Source: Sophora flavescens
Taxonomy: Eukaryota > Streptophyta > Magnoliopsida > Fabales > Fabaceae
Assembly: GCA_030762895.1 (NCBI GenBank)
Contig: CM061069.1
Span: forward strand, 24,671,404-24,735,403
DNA: 64,000 nt
Direction: 5' to 3'
Every line of letters starts with the position of its first letter. Position 1 is the stretch's first letter. The notes beneath the pieces are model-generated. The model searched no databases. It saw nothing but the letters and a program-made list of their open reading frames with translations, and was not told where the DNA came from. Below, in pieces: positions 46,525-57,882 of this stretch. A program made the translations under genes and the position numbers.

Positions 46525-47179
46525 TGTAAGATATTTTCTTTAATTCTTTAGGTTCTTTATCCTTTATTTGGAAGCGTTAAATCTATAGGCATACATCCTA
46601 GAGTACAAATACGACATAGCCTAGGATCTACACCACGTCAGATTACTAGGATTTTAAGGTTATGAATATACCTGGATCCATATGGGGTTCCTTATCTTAA
46701 GTGTTCTTCAAAGGGGAGTACTTGATCACCAACCTTCATCAACAATCTATCACGAACAAGGGGTTGATGTCTTCTTGTGCGAAATACCTTAACAATCAAC
46801 ATAGATGATGATAACAAATATGTGGTTAGCGCTGACTTTATGGTTCTTCCTCAACCTAGACTACTTATGCCTTAGTCGCTCTTCAGATGGGGAGCAGAGG
46901 CGGTATGCGATGTGTTCGGTGTATTGGGGAACATAACTTATATATAGTGTGATAATCAATTAGGGTTCTCATTATTCCGAAATTTGTCATCGGTGACATC
47001 CACTCATACTTCGTCCATATCAGATAATTAATTGAATCAATTATCAACAATAGGAAATCTGATTAGACTAATTTCTAAATATATCATATATCAATTAAGG
47101 TCCCTAATTAATATATAACTAATATAATTGACTACCGATATCTGCCCATATTATAATATTAAAATAAAATATTGGAACA
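46525..47179 (-). repeat. Copia 5' LTR, intact
   Basis: 655 bp. Serves as the uninterrupted reference for the split LTR (27946-28302 plus 44604-44903). No TATA box assigned with confidence. Confidence 0.87.
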
Positions 47180-48442
47180 CTAGTTTAGCAACCGATTCGG
47201 TCACTAAAGGCATTGTTTTTTGGTTCAGTAAAGTTCCGAATAGATAGGTTTCCTAAGTCTTCGAGGTCAGAACATGGTGCACCTTAAAATTTCGATTGAA
47301 TGCAGCAAAGAAAAGTACTATTCAGGTGTCGATGTTAAATGATATTGGCATCCAAGGCGATTAAACCATAAGTAATAAGACTAATAAAGTCTTGGTTTGA
47401 CTGTCCAAAATTCTTGTAAAATATAATAATATTATATTTGTAATGTATATAATATTTTTTTATTAATGTTACTAGCTGATCGCTTCAGTTATTCCACGAA
47501 GAATCTTGGAATATTTGGTTTTGACTAATATTGGTTGTTTGTATCAGGCATCATATCATAGACACTATAATATAATATGATGCCTGTTTACAAGCTTTTC
47601 CTACATCGAGCACTAGTATCATTATAATTAAATTGTAGCACCAAAAAGAAATATGTGAGGAGAGCAGCTCAAAGTTTGTTTTTGGGCATTTTTTTTTTTG
47701 CTCACTCAGCAAATTTCAGTTTTTATTTGCAAAACTCTTTATCTTATATCCTCCACGATACGAACTATTATATATAGTATGTACAATTTAGGGTGTCTCT
47801 ATGACTCTATTTTGTTTTTTCTTAATTAATTTTTTATGTTACTTGAATATTCTTTATTAGATTGAAAAGTAAATTTAACACATTCATAAAAGGCATTTAA
47901 AAAAATGGTAGAAATATTAATTATATAAAAGTGATGACAGACATTCCCGCATAACTTGGTTACTCACAACCTCACTTATAAGAGTGGCATGCTCACTTAT
48001 ACAGAGTACAGGTGGTAATGTTTGTTGTGAATCTTGTAATGTTTGTCCTCAACCAAATATAACTGAGTTATTATGCAGTTTCAATGTAAATATTTTTTAT
48101 ATTGTTAATCAGTAATAAGTTATTATATGATTAAAGTCGCACATAAATTATATATCATTAAAGTTATGTGATAATTTTTGATTGATTGATCGCGTAAAAA
48201 TTATTTATACCGACCGTACATACAAATTAAATCCTAATTTTGTTAATTAAATTATAAGTTTCGTTATTATAAAGTTTGGCTTTAGTTACCAACCGTCTTA
48301 ATTAATAAGTCAGCTGTGATAACAACCTATAAGGTGTAGGGCTCTCGTGACTTAAAATAAGTGAAAAGAAATTAATGGGAGAGATGAGTTAGCTTGAATG
48401 ACTGAATATCATACCCAAGTATTGATGTTTTATACCGCGGTG
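47180..48442. other. Intergenic, AT-rich, with one hairpin
   Basis: No gene. Just right of the copia LTR, TTTAGCAACCGATTCGGTC resembles the repeats of the CACTA-type MITE at 26873-27146 and is probably a remnant. A 12-bp perfect inverted repeat CAGGCATCATAT/ATATGATGCCTG lies at 47545-47586 with an 18-bp spacer. Confidence 0.5.
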
Positions 48443-48449
48443 CTGATAG

Positions 48450-48545
48450 AGTTTTTTTTTTTTTTTTTTTACGGGGAATACTGAAATTCATTAAAATGAA
48501 ATGCTTGGCAAATAGTCAATAGCCAAGGCAGCGGAGATACAAGCT
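48450..48545 (-). mobile_element. Very short 5'-truncated LINE end
   Basis: A T run of about 19 (48452-48470), then ACGGGGAATACTGAAATTC, which on the minus strand reads GAATTTCAGTATTCCCCGT plus poly(A), a typical end of plant L1-type elements. It is flanked by CTGATAG at 48443-48449 and 48546-48552. Only about 96 bp was integrated. Confidence 0.75.
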
Positions 48546-48552
48546 CTGATAG

Positions 48553-49557
48553 TGTTCATATAGTTTAATTTAAGAGGCTGGAATTAAATTTGTTCCTTAC
48601 CAGTCACTTAATTTGACTTCTTTTATATTATAATAATAATGGGGAGAAAATGGAGTTAAGAGTCTTGTCTGCATATTGGTATTGCTAGTCAAAATCGCAT
48701 GTATTCACACACACAAAAAAAAAAGAGTCAAAATCGCATGTCCCAACAATTTTGAGGAGAATGGATTCGACCTTTAACATTTATGTGTGGTTGATTGCCT
48801 TTTTTCTCTGAATTTTATAGGTAAGGTAATACATTGAGTAGTGTCAATTGTTGCAAATAAACCTCTGACCCTTTGTGCTGCCAAAATAACAGATGATTAA
48901 AGTAGACAAAAGCATAAGTACTAAACTATCAGTCCATTATTGTCAAGGAGAACATGTCCCTCCCTCTTTTCCTAGAGAAAGAATCTCCAAGTCCACACAC
49001 TTCTACTCACACCACCAAAACTAACCCACCTAACATCTCCTTCTCTCTCTCTCTCTCTTTCTGTGTGTATCAGACATAAAAGCAATGGTACAGAAGATGG
49101 GAAAATAAAGATGGCAGTCTAACTACCATGTTCATATGTTCCTTAAAGTCTTTGAGAGAAAAGGAAGACACATCCTTTTCTGAGGGTTGGTTTTGCCATT
49201 TTAAAGAGCCATGAAAGCCCTTGGTACCACTTCCTTTGAATGATGAGAGCTGATTTGTGTTTTGTAAACAAGGCATAATAAAGAAGTCATGACCCATGCG
49301 TTCCTACTTGTGGACAACAGTACTCATCAACTTAGTAATTATGACTCTTGTCACTACAATTTTGAATGATCACCAAATACTCATTAAATCAATTAATTCT
49401 AATTCCAACTCTTGCTCCTCCAGAACACTTTCAAATTTTTAGGAGATCACAAAATTGGATTTGGTGTATTCAAAATACCACGCATTCATACATTAATGTA
49501 CCGTAAAATTAATCAGACAAAATGTTTGAAAAAGCTTAAGATTAATTCAATGATGTA
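48553..49557. other. Intergenic with CT-rich leader-like stretch
   Basis: At 48955-49080 a pyrimidine-rich run (CTTCTCTCTCTCTCTC) precedes a short ATG frame (MVQKMGK, 49085). This looks like a plant promoter/leader but no gene body follows. The minus-strand ORF 49070-49297 has no recognisable features. Confidence 0.35.
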
Positions 49558-49560
49558 TTA

Positions 49561-49876
49561 GGGTGCGTTTGGATAAACAACTTAATTAAGAGCTTATCAC
49601 ATAAGGTCTTATTGCATGAGAGCTTATGCCATAAGCGCTTAAAGAAAGAATGGGGCATGAGAGGATTCGAATATTGAAAAACACGGAAAGGGTGTTTAGT
49701 GCATAAGCTCTTATGATAATTCCATAAGCTTCTCCCAGTGACTTATGAAAATAAGTCAAAAACTCCTTATGGGATGACATAAGTTATTTTTATAAGCTCT
49801 ACCAAACACACTGCATAAGAACTTATGTCATCAGATAAGTCAAAAGGAGCTTAAATAAGCTCTTCCAAACGCTACC
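49561..49876. mobile_element. Tourist-type (PIF/Harbinger) MITE
   Basis: 316 bp, left end GGGTGCGTTTGG, right end CCAAACGCTACC, with target duplication TTA on both sides (49558-49560, 49877-49879). The interior is full of CTTATG/CATAAG inverted phrases. The TTA duplication and GGGTGCGTTTGG end are typical of Tourist elements. Confidence 0.85.
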
Positions 49877-49879
49877 TTA

Positions 49880-51183
49880 ACACTTCAACGTGTGAATACG
49901 TTATCTTTTTGAATGTATGGTATCCAGACCTAGGACCACTTTGTTCAATCTGCAGCCTATTGTGTCAACTACGGTCAACCTAAACTACTGTGAACAGAAA
50001 ACCAGAAGAAACAAGACCATATTCTTACGGAATATGTTCCTTCTCCAATTTATTGATTCATAGAAAGAGGAAGAAAAAGAGATATAGTGTGTGTGTGATT
50101 TTACTAGTCTTTGATATTGCCCACTTTGTCTAATTGTCTCTTAGGCCGTTCCACCTGCATCTTAGGTAGACAAAAAAGACATAATGTTAAGCCACTAGAT
50201 ACCACACTTCCATATCTATAAGAAAAATATATCTATCTAGCTACAATTCATAAATCTATCATTCTTCCCACCCTACATTTTGCACTGGAAATAAGTACTG
50301 AAAATTAACAAAAGGGGCATATTTACATATATATAGTGAAATTAATTTGGGGACTGGGGAGAGAGCAAGCCTGCAAATGGCATGGAAATATCACTTTCTT
50401 TTCTGCAAAATCTGGGCAGACCATCAAACCTTATCATGACCTTTCAGGATACATTGCATTGAATCAGAACCCACACCTCTCTCATCACCCCACCTGCTTG
50501 GACATTATGATGAATATATGCACACGTGTGTTTGGATAACATGTTCATGCCCACCCAACTGTCTCATACCCTTTACATGTACCCAACACGTGTGAAACAG
50601 TTTTCTCAGTGCAGATCAAGAACGACGTGACCATAAGAGTTGCTTTAAAACTATATTATACCAGGTAGAGTTAAGAAAAAGAAATCAGCATAAGTAGTAG
50701 CTCGAGCAGCACATGTTTTTATCCTGGTGTCTGCTTTTGAAATCAAGAATAACACATCTTTGAGTTCAGAAACCAATGTGTTGCTTAGAAAAATAAAATA
50801 GTAAAGGAAGAAAAATGGGATATATTCACTTATATTTATTAGTTAAATTTACATAGCATACAATTCAACCACATATACGAGACGGATTATTATAAATGCT
50901 AGAATGATCTTGATGTCACGATCCATTGAGATTTAGATCCAATCACTTTGATTCATCCTTTAATAAAATGCTGTGAAAAAAAATTATGTATCTAAAAATC
51001 GTGTGTGAATGTGAAGAAAAAAGATTGGAAACAAATTCTCCCAGTAGTAAGGGGAAGAAATTTCTCATTTCTCATATTATATATAAAATTATATATTGTT
51101 CCTACAGCATCCAGCTCCAAAGTAGCTCGATGGAACATAAGTTATTAGCTGATATTACGTATAAATAATTGATGTCATTCTCA
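49880..51183. other. 3' flank of the zinc-finger gene
   Basis: No gene seen. The 3' UTR of the minus-strand gene should lie just left of 51184. Short ORFs at 50336-50539 and 50986-51168 have no features of genes. Confidence 0.45.
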
Positions 51184-52041
51184 TTACAGATGAAGATCCA
51201 AACTCACATGGTCATGGACACTGCGTTTGGACGAATCATAAACGAACCGGTTTTGTGAACTAGACCCACCAACCTGTGATGAAGCCCTCATATTCATTTC
51301 CTCGCCAGAAAACAAGGGCAATGATTGCTGCAACAACGATCGTTCATGGTTGAAACTAGGGTTACTACTAGTTCCGCTAGGGATTCTCCATATGGCCAAG
51401 GGGCTACCATTGATGGGTTGTTGCTGTTGTTGATGATGATGAGAATAAGATGAGGTTCCATGATAGAACCTTCCACCACCACCACCACCACCACCAAGAG
51501 TACTAGTGCTGCTTGTGATAGCATTCAAAGAGTTGCTAGTATTATTCCATGATGTATAAGCCATTGGTGAAGTTGGAGTTGAGTTGAACCTGTAGTTCAT
51601 GAGGCCATAAACCTGATGAGGGTCTGAGAAGGTACCGTGCACCATAGCTGACTGAAGGTGTGCGCGTTTCGCGTGTTGACGCTCTCTTTTATGAGCGTTT
51701 TGGTGTCCACCCAAAGCTTGAGAAGTTGGGAAGTTTCTGCAACAGTAATGGCATTCGAATCTGCGGCTACTCTCTCCTCCATTATTCTCGGCGCTGTTGT
51801 TATTATCCTTGTTGTTGCTACTATCAAGCTCAAATGCATTGTTGTTGGTGGTTGTTTCTGCTGACTCTGACTCGTCGGTGGTGGTGGCAGCTACAGTGGT
51901 GGAGTTGCCGCTGCCGAATTCGATGCCGAAGAGGCGGATGCCTTTCTCTTTGATGGCGGAGGGTGCAGGGCGGATGAAGGGGAGCTGAGAGAAAGACTCC
52001 ACGTTCATGAAGTCATGGGTCTCTCTCTCAGTCTTATCCAT
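51184..52041 (-). CDS. ZFP8: C2H2 zinc-finger transcription factor, ZFP8-like
   Basis: Single-exon gene of 285 residues. The start, MDKTERETHDFMNVESFSQL, the block KEKGIRLFGIEFG (about residues 31-43) and the C-terminal SLDLHL are all characteristic of the ZFP8 branch of the GIS/ZFP5/ZFP8 family. One C2H2 finger spans about residues 95-119 with Cys97, Cys100, His113 and His117 and the plant-specific QALGGH motif, which contacts DNA. The SLDLHL end is an EAR-type repression motif. Between them are Asn/Ser, Gly8, His/Gln low-complexity tracts. In Arabidopsis this family acts in gibberellin and cytokinin control of trichome initiation; the same role here is inference. The gene is nuclear by function. 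Orthology to ZFP8 rather than a close paralogue needs a tree. Confidence 0.88.
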   Translation of the reverse strand: MDKTERETHDFMNVESFSQLPFIRPAPSAIKEKGIRLFGIEFGSGNSTTVAATTTDESESAETTTNNNAFELDSSNNKDNNNSAENNGGESSRRFECHYCCRNFPTSQALGGHQNAHKRERQHAKRAHLQSAMVHGTFSDPHQVYGLMNYRFNSTPTSPMAYTSWNNTSNSLNAITSSTSTLGGGGGGGGRFYHGTSSYSHHHQQQQQPINGSPLAIWRIPSGTSSNPSFNHERSLLQQSLPLFSGEEMNMRASSQVGGSSSQNRFVYDSSKRSVHDHVSLDLHL

Positions 52042-52514
52042 GAGCTGGAGATGAGAATAAAGTAGGTAGGGTTTGTGTAATTTTTTTATAGAAAAAGAGA
52101 GAAGGGTGTAGATAGATATGGAGATGAATTAATAAAGGGTGTGGTGTTGTGTGTAGCACCTTTGAAGAATTAGGGGGTGAAGGAGCTGTAGCTCTTGTTG
52201 GTTGGAGAAGGAAGACAATGGAAGAAGGGGATGTATATGTGTGATTATTGTGGTGGAAGACTGGATGGGGAGGGGGAGGGGAAGGGCATGGTGGGTCCTA
52301 TAAACAGAGGGAGGGTGGGGACTGATCCATGGACAATTGGGTCTGATCCATCTGAGAGTGAAGCCTGACAAGGCCACAAAGTGAGAGAGTGGCTTTGGCT
52401 TCTCAAAGTACCACCATCACTCTTCCACTTCCTTTCACTTAATTTTATATATATCACAGTAATATTTTTATACACTCCGATCTAACATTTAGTGGATATA
52501 TAAATTTCGTATAT
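52042..52514 (-). promoter_or_regulatory. Upstream region of the ZFP8-like gene
   Basis: On the minus strand, a CTATAAAAAAATT sequence lies about 45-55 bp before the ATG (52081-52093), and TATATATAAAATT lies near 52440-52453. Either could be a TATA box; the pyrimidine-rich stretch 52095-52300 (minus strand) would suit a 5' leader from the distal one. Confidence 0.4.
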
Positions 52515-52528
52515 GTAAATGGATGTCA

Positions 52529-52706
52529 TTATTTTTTTCACGATATCTTGCGCATAAATACGAACACTGATCTCTCGAATACCCGACGTTATTGAAGAGT
52601 CGATATCTTTCAATTAGGTTTTTCATACGTAAGAGTCAATGATCGAACTCACCACTTATTTAAGGGTAGGGGTTCGAGTCCGTTATCACTCGGACCAACC
52701 ATATTA
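52529..52706 (-). mobile_element. SINE 1, tRNA-derived
   Basis: Minus-strand SINE of 178 bp: a T run (tail) at left. At right a tRNA-like head GGTTGGTCCGAGTGATAACGG (A-box region) followed by GGTGAGTTCGATCATTG (B-box region). Direct repeats GTAAATGGATGTCA (52515-52528) and GTAAACGGATGTCA (52707-52720) flank it. Confidence 0.75.
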
Positions 52707-52720
52707 GTAAACGGATGTCA

Positions 52721-52902
52721 AAATTTTTTTTATACCCCGCCGGATGCAGGGACTAATCTCCTGAGAGGGAATGAATGACTACACCTGAAGGCGGGAAACC
52801 TCCTTCCTACGAAACTTCGCTCCATACGTAAGAACTGCGATTAGAACCCCAGCCACTTAGTCAAAGAGCATAAGTCGACCACTACTTGTGCTATCTTCGT
52901 TG
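52721..52902 (-). mobile_element. SINE 2, tRNA-derived, same target
   Basis: Minus-strand SINE of 182 bp: tail T run at 52724-52731, head at right with TAGCACAAGTAGTGG (A-box-like) and GGGTTCTAATCG (B-box-like). Flanked by GTAAACGGATGTCA (52707-52720) and GTAAACAGATGTCA (52903-52916). Shares CTTACGTATG with SINE 1, suggesting related families. Confidence 0.75.
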
Positions 52903-52916
52903 GTAAACAGATGTCA

Positions 52917-53619
52917 TTTGAGTATGTATTTCAAGTGTTGTATTCAATAATATCCGTGGTTGAAAGGACACCCTATATAATTCCAATTTATTTACTAAGT
53001 ATTTCTTTTGCCTTTGTTTTTAGTTATTTTCCTAGAAAATAGATAATATATAAAAAGTGTATGGAAAATTTCTTGTTTATACACGATGCACTAATCACTA
53101 AATTAACAAATAAAATATTTAAATTTACTTTTGCACATCATACCATAAGTTTTATGTTTGCATTTAATCATGTATTAATATTTTATTAATGAGTTCGATT
53201 ATGTAATATATATGGGTAGGGATCCTCTCCATTTCAGGAAATGTCCAAATGTTAAACTAGCTAATTAAATGATGTAGCAACATATAATTAGGTGCAAGTA
53301 ATTTTTTTTACATTAATATTACATCAAAATTAAAATATTAATATGTATAATAATAAATTCCATTAAGTTGTTGCCTAACTCAAATAATAAGTAAAGTGTT
53401 CCTATTGTAACATTTATTCATTGACGTGTGTGATGTGTGCGATGTGTGTATGTAAATATTACCAATTACTTACAATCATCATCTCCCAAATATTACCAAT
53501 TAAAAAATATAAAATTCTGATGTACACAACTATCCGTAGTAAAAGAAAACCATTAAATTATTGCATAAATAGAAAACTTTTCGTTTGTTTCATAATATTT
53601 GAGAAGAGGCTACACTAAA
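52917..53619. other. Intergenic, nothing recognised
   Basis: AT-rich; no gene or element boundary found. Confidence 0.45.
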
Positions 53620-55349
53620 TGATGTGATCATGGACAAGCTCCAAGAAACCAACCATGGCAAAGAAGAAGTCCAAGACCAACAAGAATCCTCTTAGTTTGT
53701 AGGATCTTTGTAAAAGTCGATTTTATGATCTATGTAATAATTGTAGAATAAGACTCATGTAATATATGTACTTTTTCCAATAAGCACTTTAGGCCTAGAA
53801 TAGGACATTGGGCTTAGGACATTGGGCCAATTGGGCCATTAGCCCAACATAGAAAAGTGAGTAGGAAACAATTGGGCCAAAACAAGCCCACACTTGGGAC
53901 GATGGGCATAGGAGGCGCCAATTGCATAAGGTGAAGGAGCTTCAAGACTCCTCACCTATATTTAGGTGTCATGTACTCATTTTGGAAGGAATAAATTCAT
54001 TTGTGTAATTTCTCATACTTGAGATCTAAGAGAGTTGAGAGAGTTTCTCCTCCAAGAGGTTCTAGAGTTGAACCAATGATTCTTATCTTGAGTTTTCATA
54101 CATACTCAAGTGGTGAATCCTCCTTTGGCTTATCAATTCAATCTTGATTCATCAAGTTGAATAGTGGCGCCTTCTTCCCCTCTTTTATCTTCTCCACTTT
54201 CTATTTCTTTTGTTATTTCAATTCTTGCTATTTCAATTCATAGATCTAGTTTTACATTCAATTGTTCTTGTTATTTCAATTTCATATACTTGTGCTCTTC
54301 TTCTCCTTTTTGTTTCTCTCGAATTCTCACCTGAGGATCAAGATCTATATTCACTTGTTCTTGATTGTGTTGGATCTCGAATTTTGACAATTTGAATCAA
54401 AGAAAGGTCCTCAAATCTTGTTGATCTATGACTAGATCACATCATGTCGTATCATGAGCTAGTTCTTTGATCTTGAATTGTTGAATTTTTTTGATCAAAA
54501 TTCAAATTCTTTGATCATTTGTTCTTGGCGCCATTATCATCATGCAATACTTGAATTTGGTGCCACCTTGCTATGAGAATTTGGATGATGAAATTCAAAT
54601 TGAATCCAAATGATGATCATAGATCTAGAATTTGAATTGTTTGAAAATTGATCTTGCTTGAATTTTGGTGAATTTTTTTTCCCTCCAAAATTTCCCTTCT
54701 TTTTGGTGCCTACATGTGCATGTGATCATAGATCACAAGTGAATTTGGTTGCATTCTTGAAATTCAAGCATAGACCTACACTTCTTACATTGTGAATTTG
54801 ATCAAATACCAAATTCAAATTCAATTCACAAAGTAAGAGTTATTCAAGTTTTATTCAAAAGTGTTTTAATGATCTCATCTTATTAGAACCTAATAGATCT
54901 TGATGAAATTCAAATAGTGGATTTGATGTGTTTATCAACTACTTGAATGAAAGATTTAGGTGTCTAATTTCTTGATTTGTGCTTCATTTACTTGGGACAT
55001 TCTATTACACTACTTGAATTGTTCATTATTTCCAAGTATTACACCAATGTTCATCAATTTGTTCATGATTGAAGGTTGATCTTGTTAATTTTGAAATTCT
55101 TTGTAATTGCTGTGAAATTGTGTAATTAGAAAAACTCAAGTGGCTGAAATTAAAAAAAAACAATGGAAAAAGAAAAATAAACCAAAACCATGAATATACA
55201 AAAAATTTGGGGCAAAATTGCTAATTCTGGAAAATTCCAGCAAAGGTAAAAGACTTGCAACTATTTCACATGCTTCATTTTGTATTGAACTTTCAAATAT
55301 TGGTGTAGCACAATTGAATTTAATCATTAATTGTTTCACATCACTTTGA

Positions 55350-55742
55350 TTACACTTGAATTGTATATTGTTGATTCACTTGATTCACTTCCACTTTGTC
55401 TTCTTCACATCTTATTTGAGTTGTGCTTTCTTCTTGAACATTTCTAGTTTGTGTCTTAAGTCCCATTGGTTTTGTATTTGTTGTTTTCACATTCTTGATC
55501 TCTTTGGATTGATTGCTATTTGGTTGATTTGTCACTTTTGAGTTGGAGACTAATATTTTAGAATCTTGTTTCAACTTGTAGATCATTGAAGAGGAAACTC
55601 TTGAGTGGAAAGAGACAAGAGTGAAATCATCATTGTAAAAGTCTAAAGTGACAAATACGAGTGGACAATCACTGAGTGAATGGTGAGTGAGCGGTGAGGT
55701 CCTTGTACTTTTCATCTTTACTTGTAATTCAAATTCTTTCAT
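55350..55742 (-). other. Antisense ORF in gypsy leader, 130 codons
   Basis: ATG to stop on the minus strand, opposite to the host element, between its promoter and gag. It contains polar Lys/Asn/Gln-rich sequence such as SNSKVTNQPNSNQSKE. No family recognised. In this AT-rich leader a chance ORF of this length is possible, so it is not called as a gene. Confidence 0.25.
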
Positions 55743-55878
55743 TTGATCTTTATTTGTATTTGAGATTCCTTGTTGGATTGTAATTAATTCTCTTGATTTT
55801 GGTGGTGTAATTTTCTTTTATTGGTGTAATTCGCTTTTGTTGTAATTTGTATTGTCATTCTCAATTTGTAAATTGTAA

Positions 55879-56102
55879 TATGGATCCACAACATGATAAT
55901 GGCTGTGAAGAGTCTCCACCACCATCACTAAGGATACGGAGTTTGAATAGGAAGTTTGATAGAATGACAAGGAACATTGAAAGAGTTTTTGAAAGATTAG
56001 AGGTACTTGAAAATAGAGATGGATCAAGGCATGATCAAGAGAGATCACATAGAGACTAAAGCAATTCGGAAGACAACAATGAAGAGGGGCCTAGAATGAA
56101 GT
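55879..56102 (+). pseudogene. Gypsy gag N-terminus, interrupted
   Basis: ATG at 55879, MDPQHDNGCEESPPPS, then a helical/coiled segment (RSLNRKFDRMTRNIERVFER) resembling the N-terminal part of plant gypsy Gag. TAA stops it at 56057-56059, and the element is cut 43 bp later by the Sirevirus insertion. Confidence 0.55.
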
Positions 56103-57497
56103 TGACACAGGGAAACACAAGAATGGGGGTTGAATTGTGTTTCTTAACAGTTTTTCAAAAAAGAATTTTAGTAAACCTTTTTGCAAGAAAAACAAGATAA
56201 GTACACACAAGCAAAAAAACCTTTTTAAAGAGTTAACAAACTCAGATCCAATTCCCCAAAGTTAGTATAAGCAAAGACTGTAAAAGATAAGGATAGAAGA
56301 TTCACACAGTTTATCTATCCCGATTCACTCTCTTCTAACCAAGAGCTACGTCCAGTCCATTCCACCTGAAGGATTTCTCCACTGTTCTCCCAACAGATTA
56401 CAAGTATTCAACACCTCTTCAGGCTACAAGCATTCTTTTTCTACCAAGCCTCTTCAGGCTCTAACTCTAACAAAGAGATTTAAGATTTTAATCTATGAAC
56501 TCATTATGTGTGAGAGTTTGAAAGTTCAAGATCAGGAAGAATACAACTGAAAATATTCAAATGAAATTTAATCAAAGATTTGGCACTTTGAAAATTTCAT
56601 AGCATCGAGTTGTTTCTTTTCTTGGGGTCGTCCACTATATATAGACTTCTTCATCTTTTCTTCAACGGTCTTGAGTAAATATCCGTTAATGCTGAGATCT
56701 GTTGAGACTGATAGCTTGATATGCTTTCTGGAGAAATGCTCTTGGTTATCAGAAGAATGCTCAAAGTAGTGCTGTCACTTCCCTATTGTACCGAAGGTTG
56801 CTTTATGACTTTCCTTCTTTGTACTTGGTTTAACTTTACAGCAATATAAGTGTTAGAGTACAAAGGTTTGTGTTCTCGATGGTACTATGTTTCTAATCTC
56901 AAGAAACAAAAAGTAAACAATTGAAGCAACAAGGGAAAAAGACATACATTCCTTCGTATTGAATATACAATCATTTGAAATAAATTCACTTCTACTAGAC
57001 GAGTTTAGTTTTAGTGACCAGTGGACACGCAAGTCTATGGACGCGCAATTTCATCAAGGAAAGAGAACTAGGTAGTTTACTGATGTTGCGTCTAGTTAGC
57101 TTCTCGTCCAGAGTCAAGTCTTTTAGACTTGCTATTTTCTAGAGAGTTATTAATTGACTCGTCTACTACTTATTTTACTCATAGATTTAGACACTCGTCT
57201 AAAGCTTTTTTTAACTTAGCCAATATTAATACCTTGTCTAGCGATAACTTTATAGACTCAGAATTTTACCATGTTTTTGAAGGCTCGTCTAGCGATTGAG
57301 AACTTAAACCCGATACTGTTTCTTAGTAAAACTAAGAAGCTAAATATAGGTTTCCTCATCTAGCAACACTTTAAGAAACTTGCAAGCTAGAATAAACAAG
57401 TTAGATCTTTGACACAGCTTTGTCATACAAATTTAACCTTTTTGTTAACATCAAAACTTAAGAGATTATTTTAGCAAAAACCACTTAGGTTCTAACA
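56103..57497 (-). repeat. Sirevirus-type 3' LTR
   Basis: 1,395 bp. On the minus strand it starts TGTTAGAACCTAAG at 57497 and ends at 56103; near its end it has the CAATTCAACCCCCATTC phrase shared with the LTRs at 28303 and 43376. A TATA-like CTATATATAG lies near 56634-56645. It is followed at 57498 by ATCTCCCCCTTTTTT, the complement of the polypurine tract. Confidence 0.85.
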
Positions 57498-57512
57498 ATC
57501 TCCCCCTTTTTT
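57498..57512 (-). promoter_or_regulatory. Polypurine tract
   Basis: Minus strand reads AAAAAAGGGGGAGAT immediately before the LTR start at 57497. Confidence 0.88.
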
Positions 57513-57882
57513 ATGATGACAAAAACCAATTAAATTTGAGTGAGCAAAGTCTAGGAGAGCTACAGGGACTCCCATAAAACAAAGCATTCATAAACTTAAT
57601 ATATTCAATCATCTGATAAAAATCATTGAAATAAGTACTAAATCATACTATCAGAGCAAACATAGTATCATATCATATGTTTAATCAGAAAAGCATAGAA
57701 GCATGCATCATATAAGATAAAGAGCAATTAAACAGATATGCATATGCAGAAGACACTTAGATCAAATAACTGACTTTATAAAATTTAATTCTCTATTTTT
57801 CCTTTCTCCCCTTTTTTTGTCATCAGAAAAAAAAAGAAACAGGAGTAGACCATCATTGTCAGTTAAAAAGAAGAAAAAAAGC

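Larger units (their letters stand above)
27946..47179 (-). mobile_element. Ty1/copia element, mostly deleted inside, hosting a Sirevirus
   Basis: Two LTRs of 657 and 655 bp. The left one is split (27946-28302 plus 44604-44903); the right one is intact (46525-47179). Both start TGTAAGATATTTTC and end in ...AACA on the plus strand. The primer site beside the right LTR and the purine tract beside the left LTR show minus orientation. Only 1,621 bp lies between them (44904-46524), of which 656 bp is a later MITE, so gag and most of pol are gone. Flanks GCAAA and CTAGT do not match, so no target duplication remains. Confidence 0.85.
53620..56102 (+). mobile_element. Ty3/gypsy element, 5' end only in window
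   Basis: Begins TGATGTGATCATGG at 53620. A promoter-like region with repeated GGGCC phrases (53805-53900) and TATATTTAGG near 53959 is followed by a long AT-rich leader and a Gag start at 55879. The LTR end and primer site could not be fixed; GCGCC-type candidates exist near 54530. The element is cut at 56102 by a Sirevirus LTR (possible duplication GAAGT at 56098-56102). Confidence 0.6.

Noticed and set aside
49070..49297. Minus-strand ORF of 75 codons near a CT-rich leader.
   Set aside because: No similarity recognised and the leader-like sequence points the other way.
51597..51988. Several overlapping ORFs on both strands.
   Set aside because: All are shadows of the ZFP8-like coding sequence in other frames.
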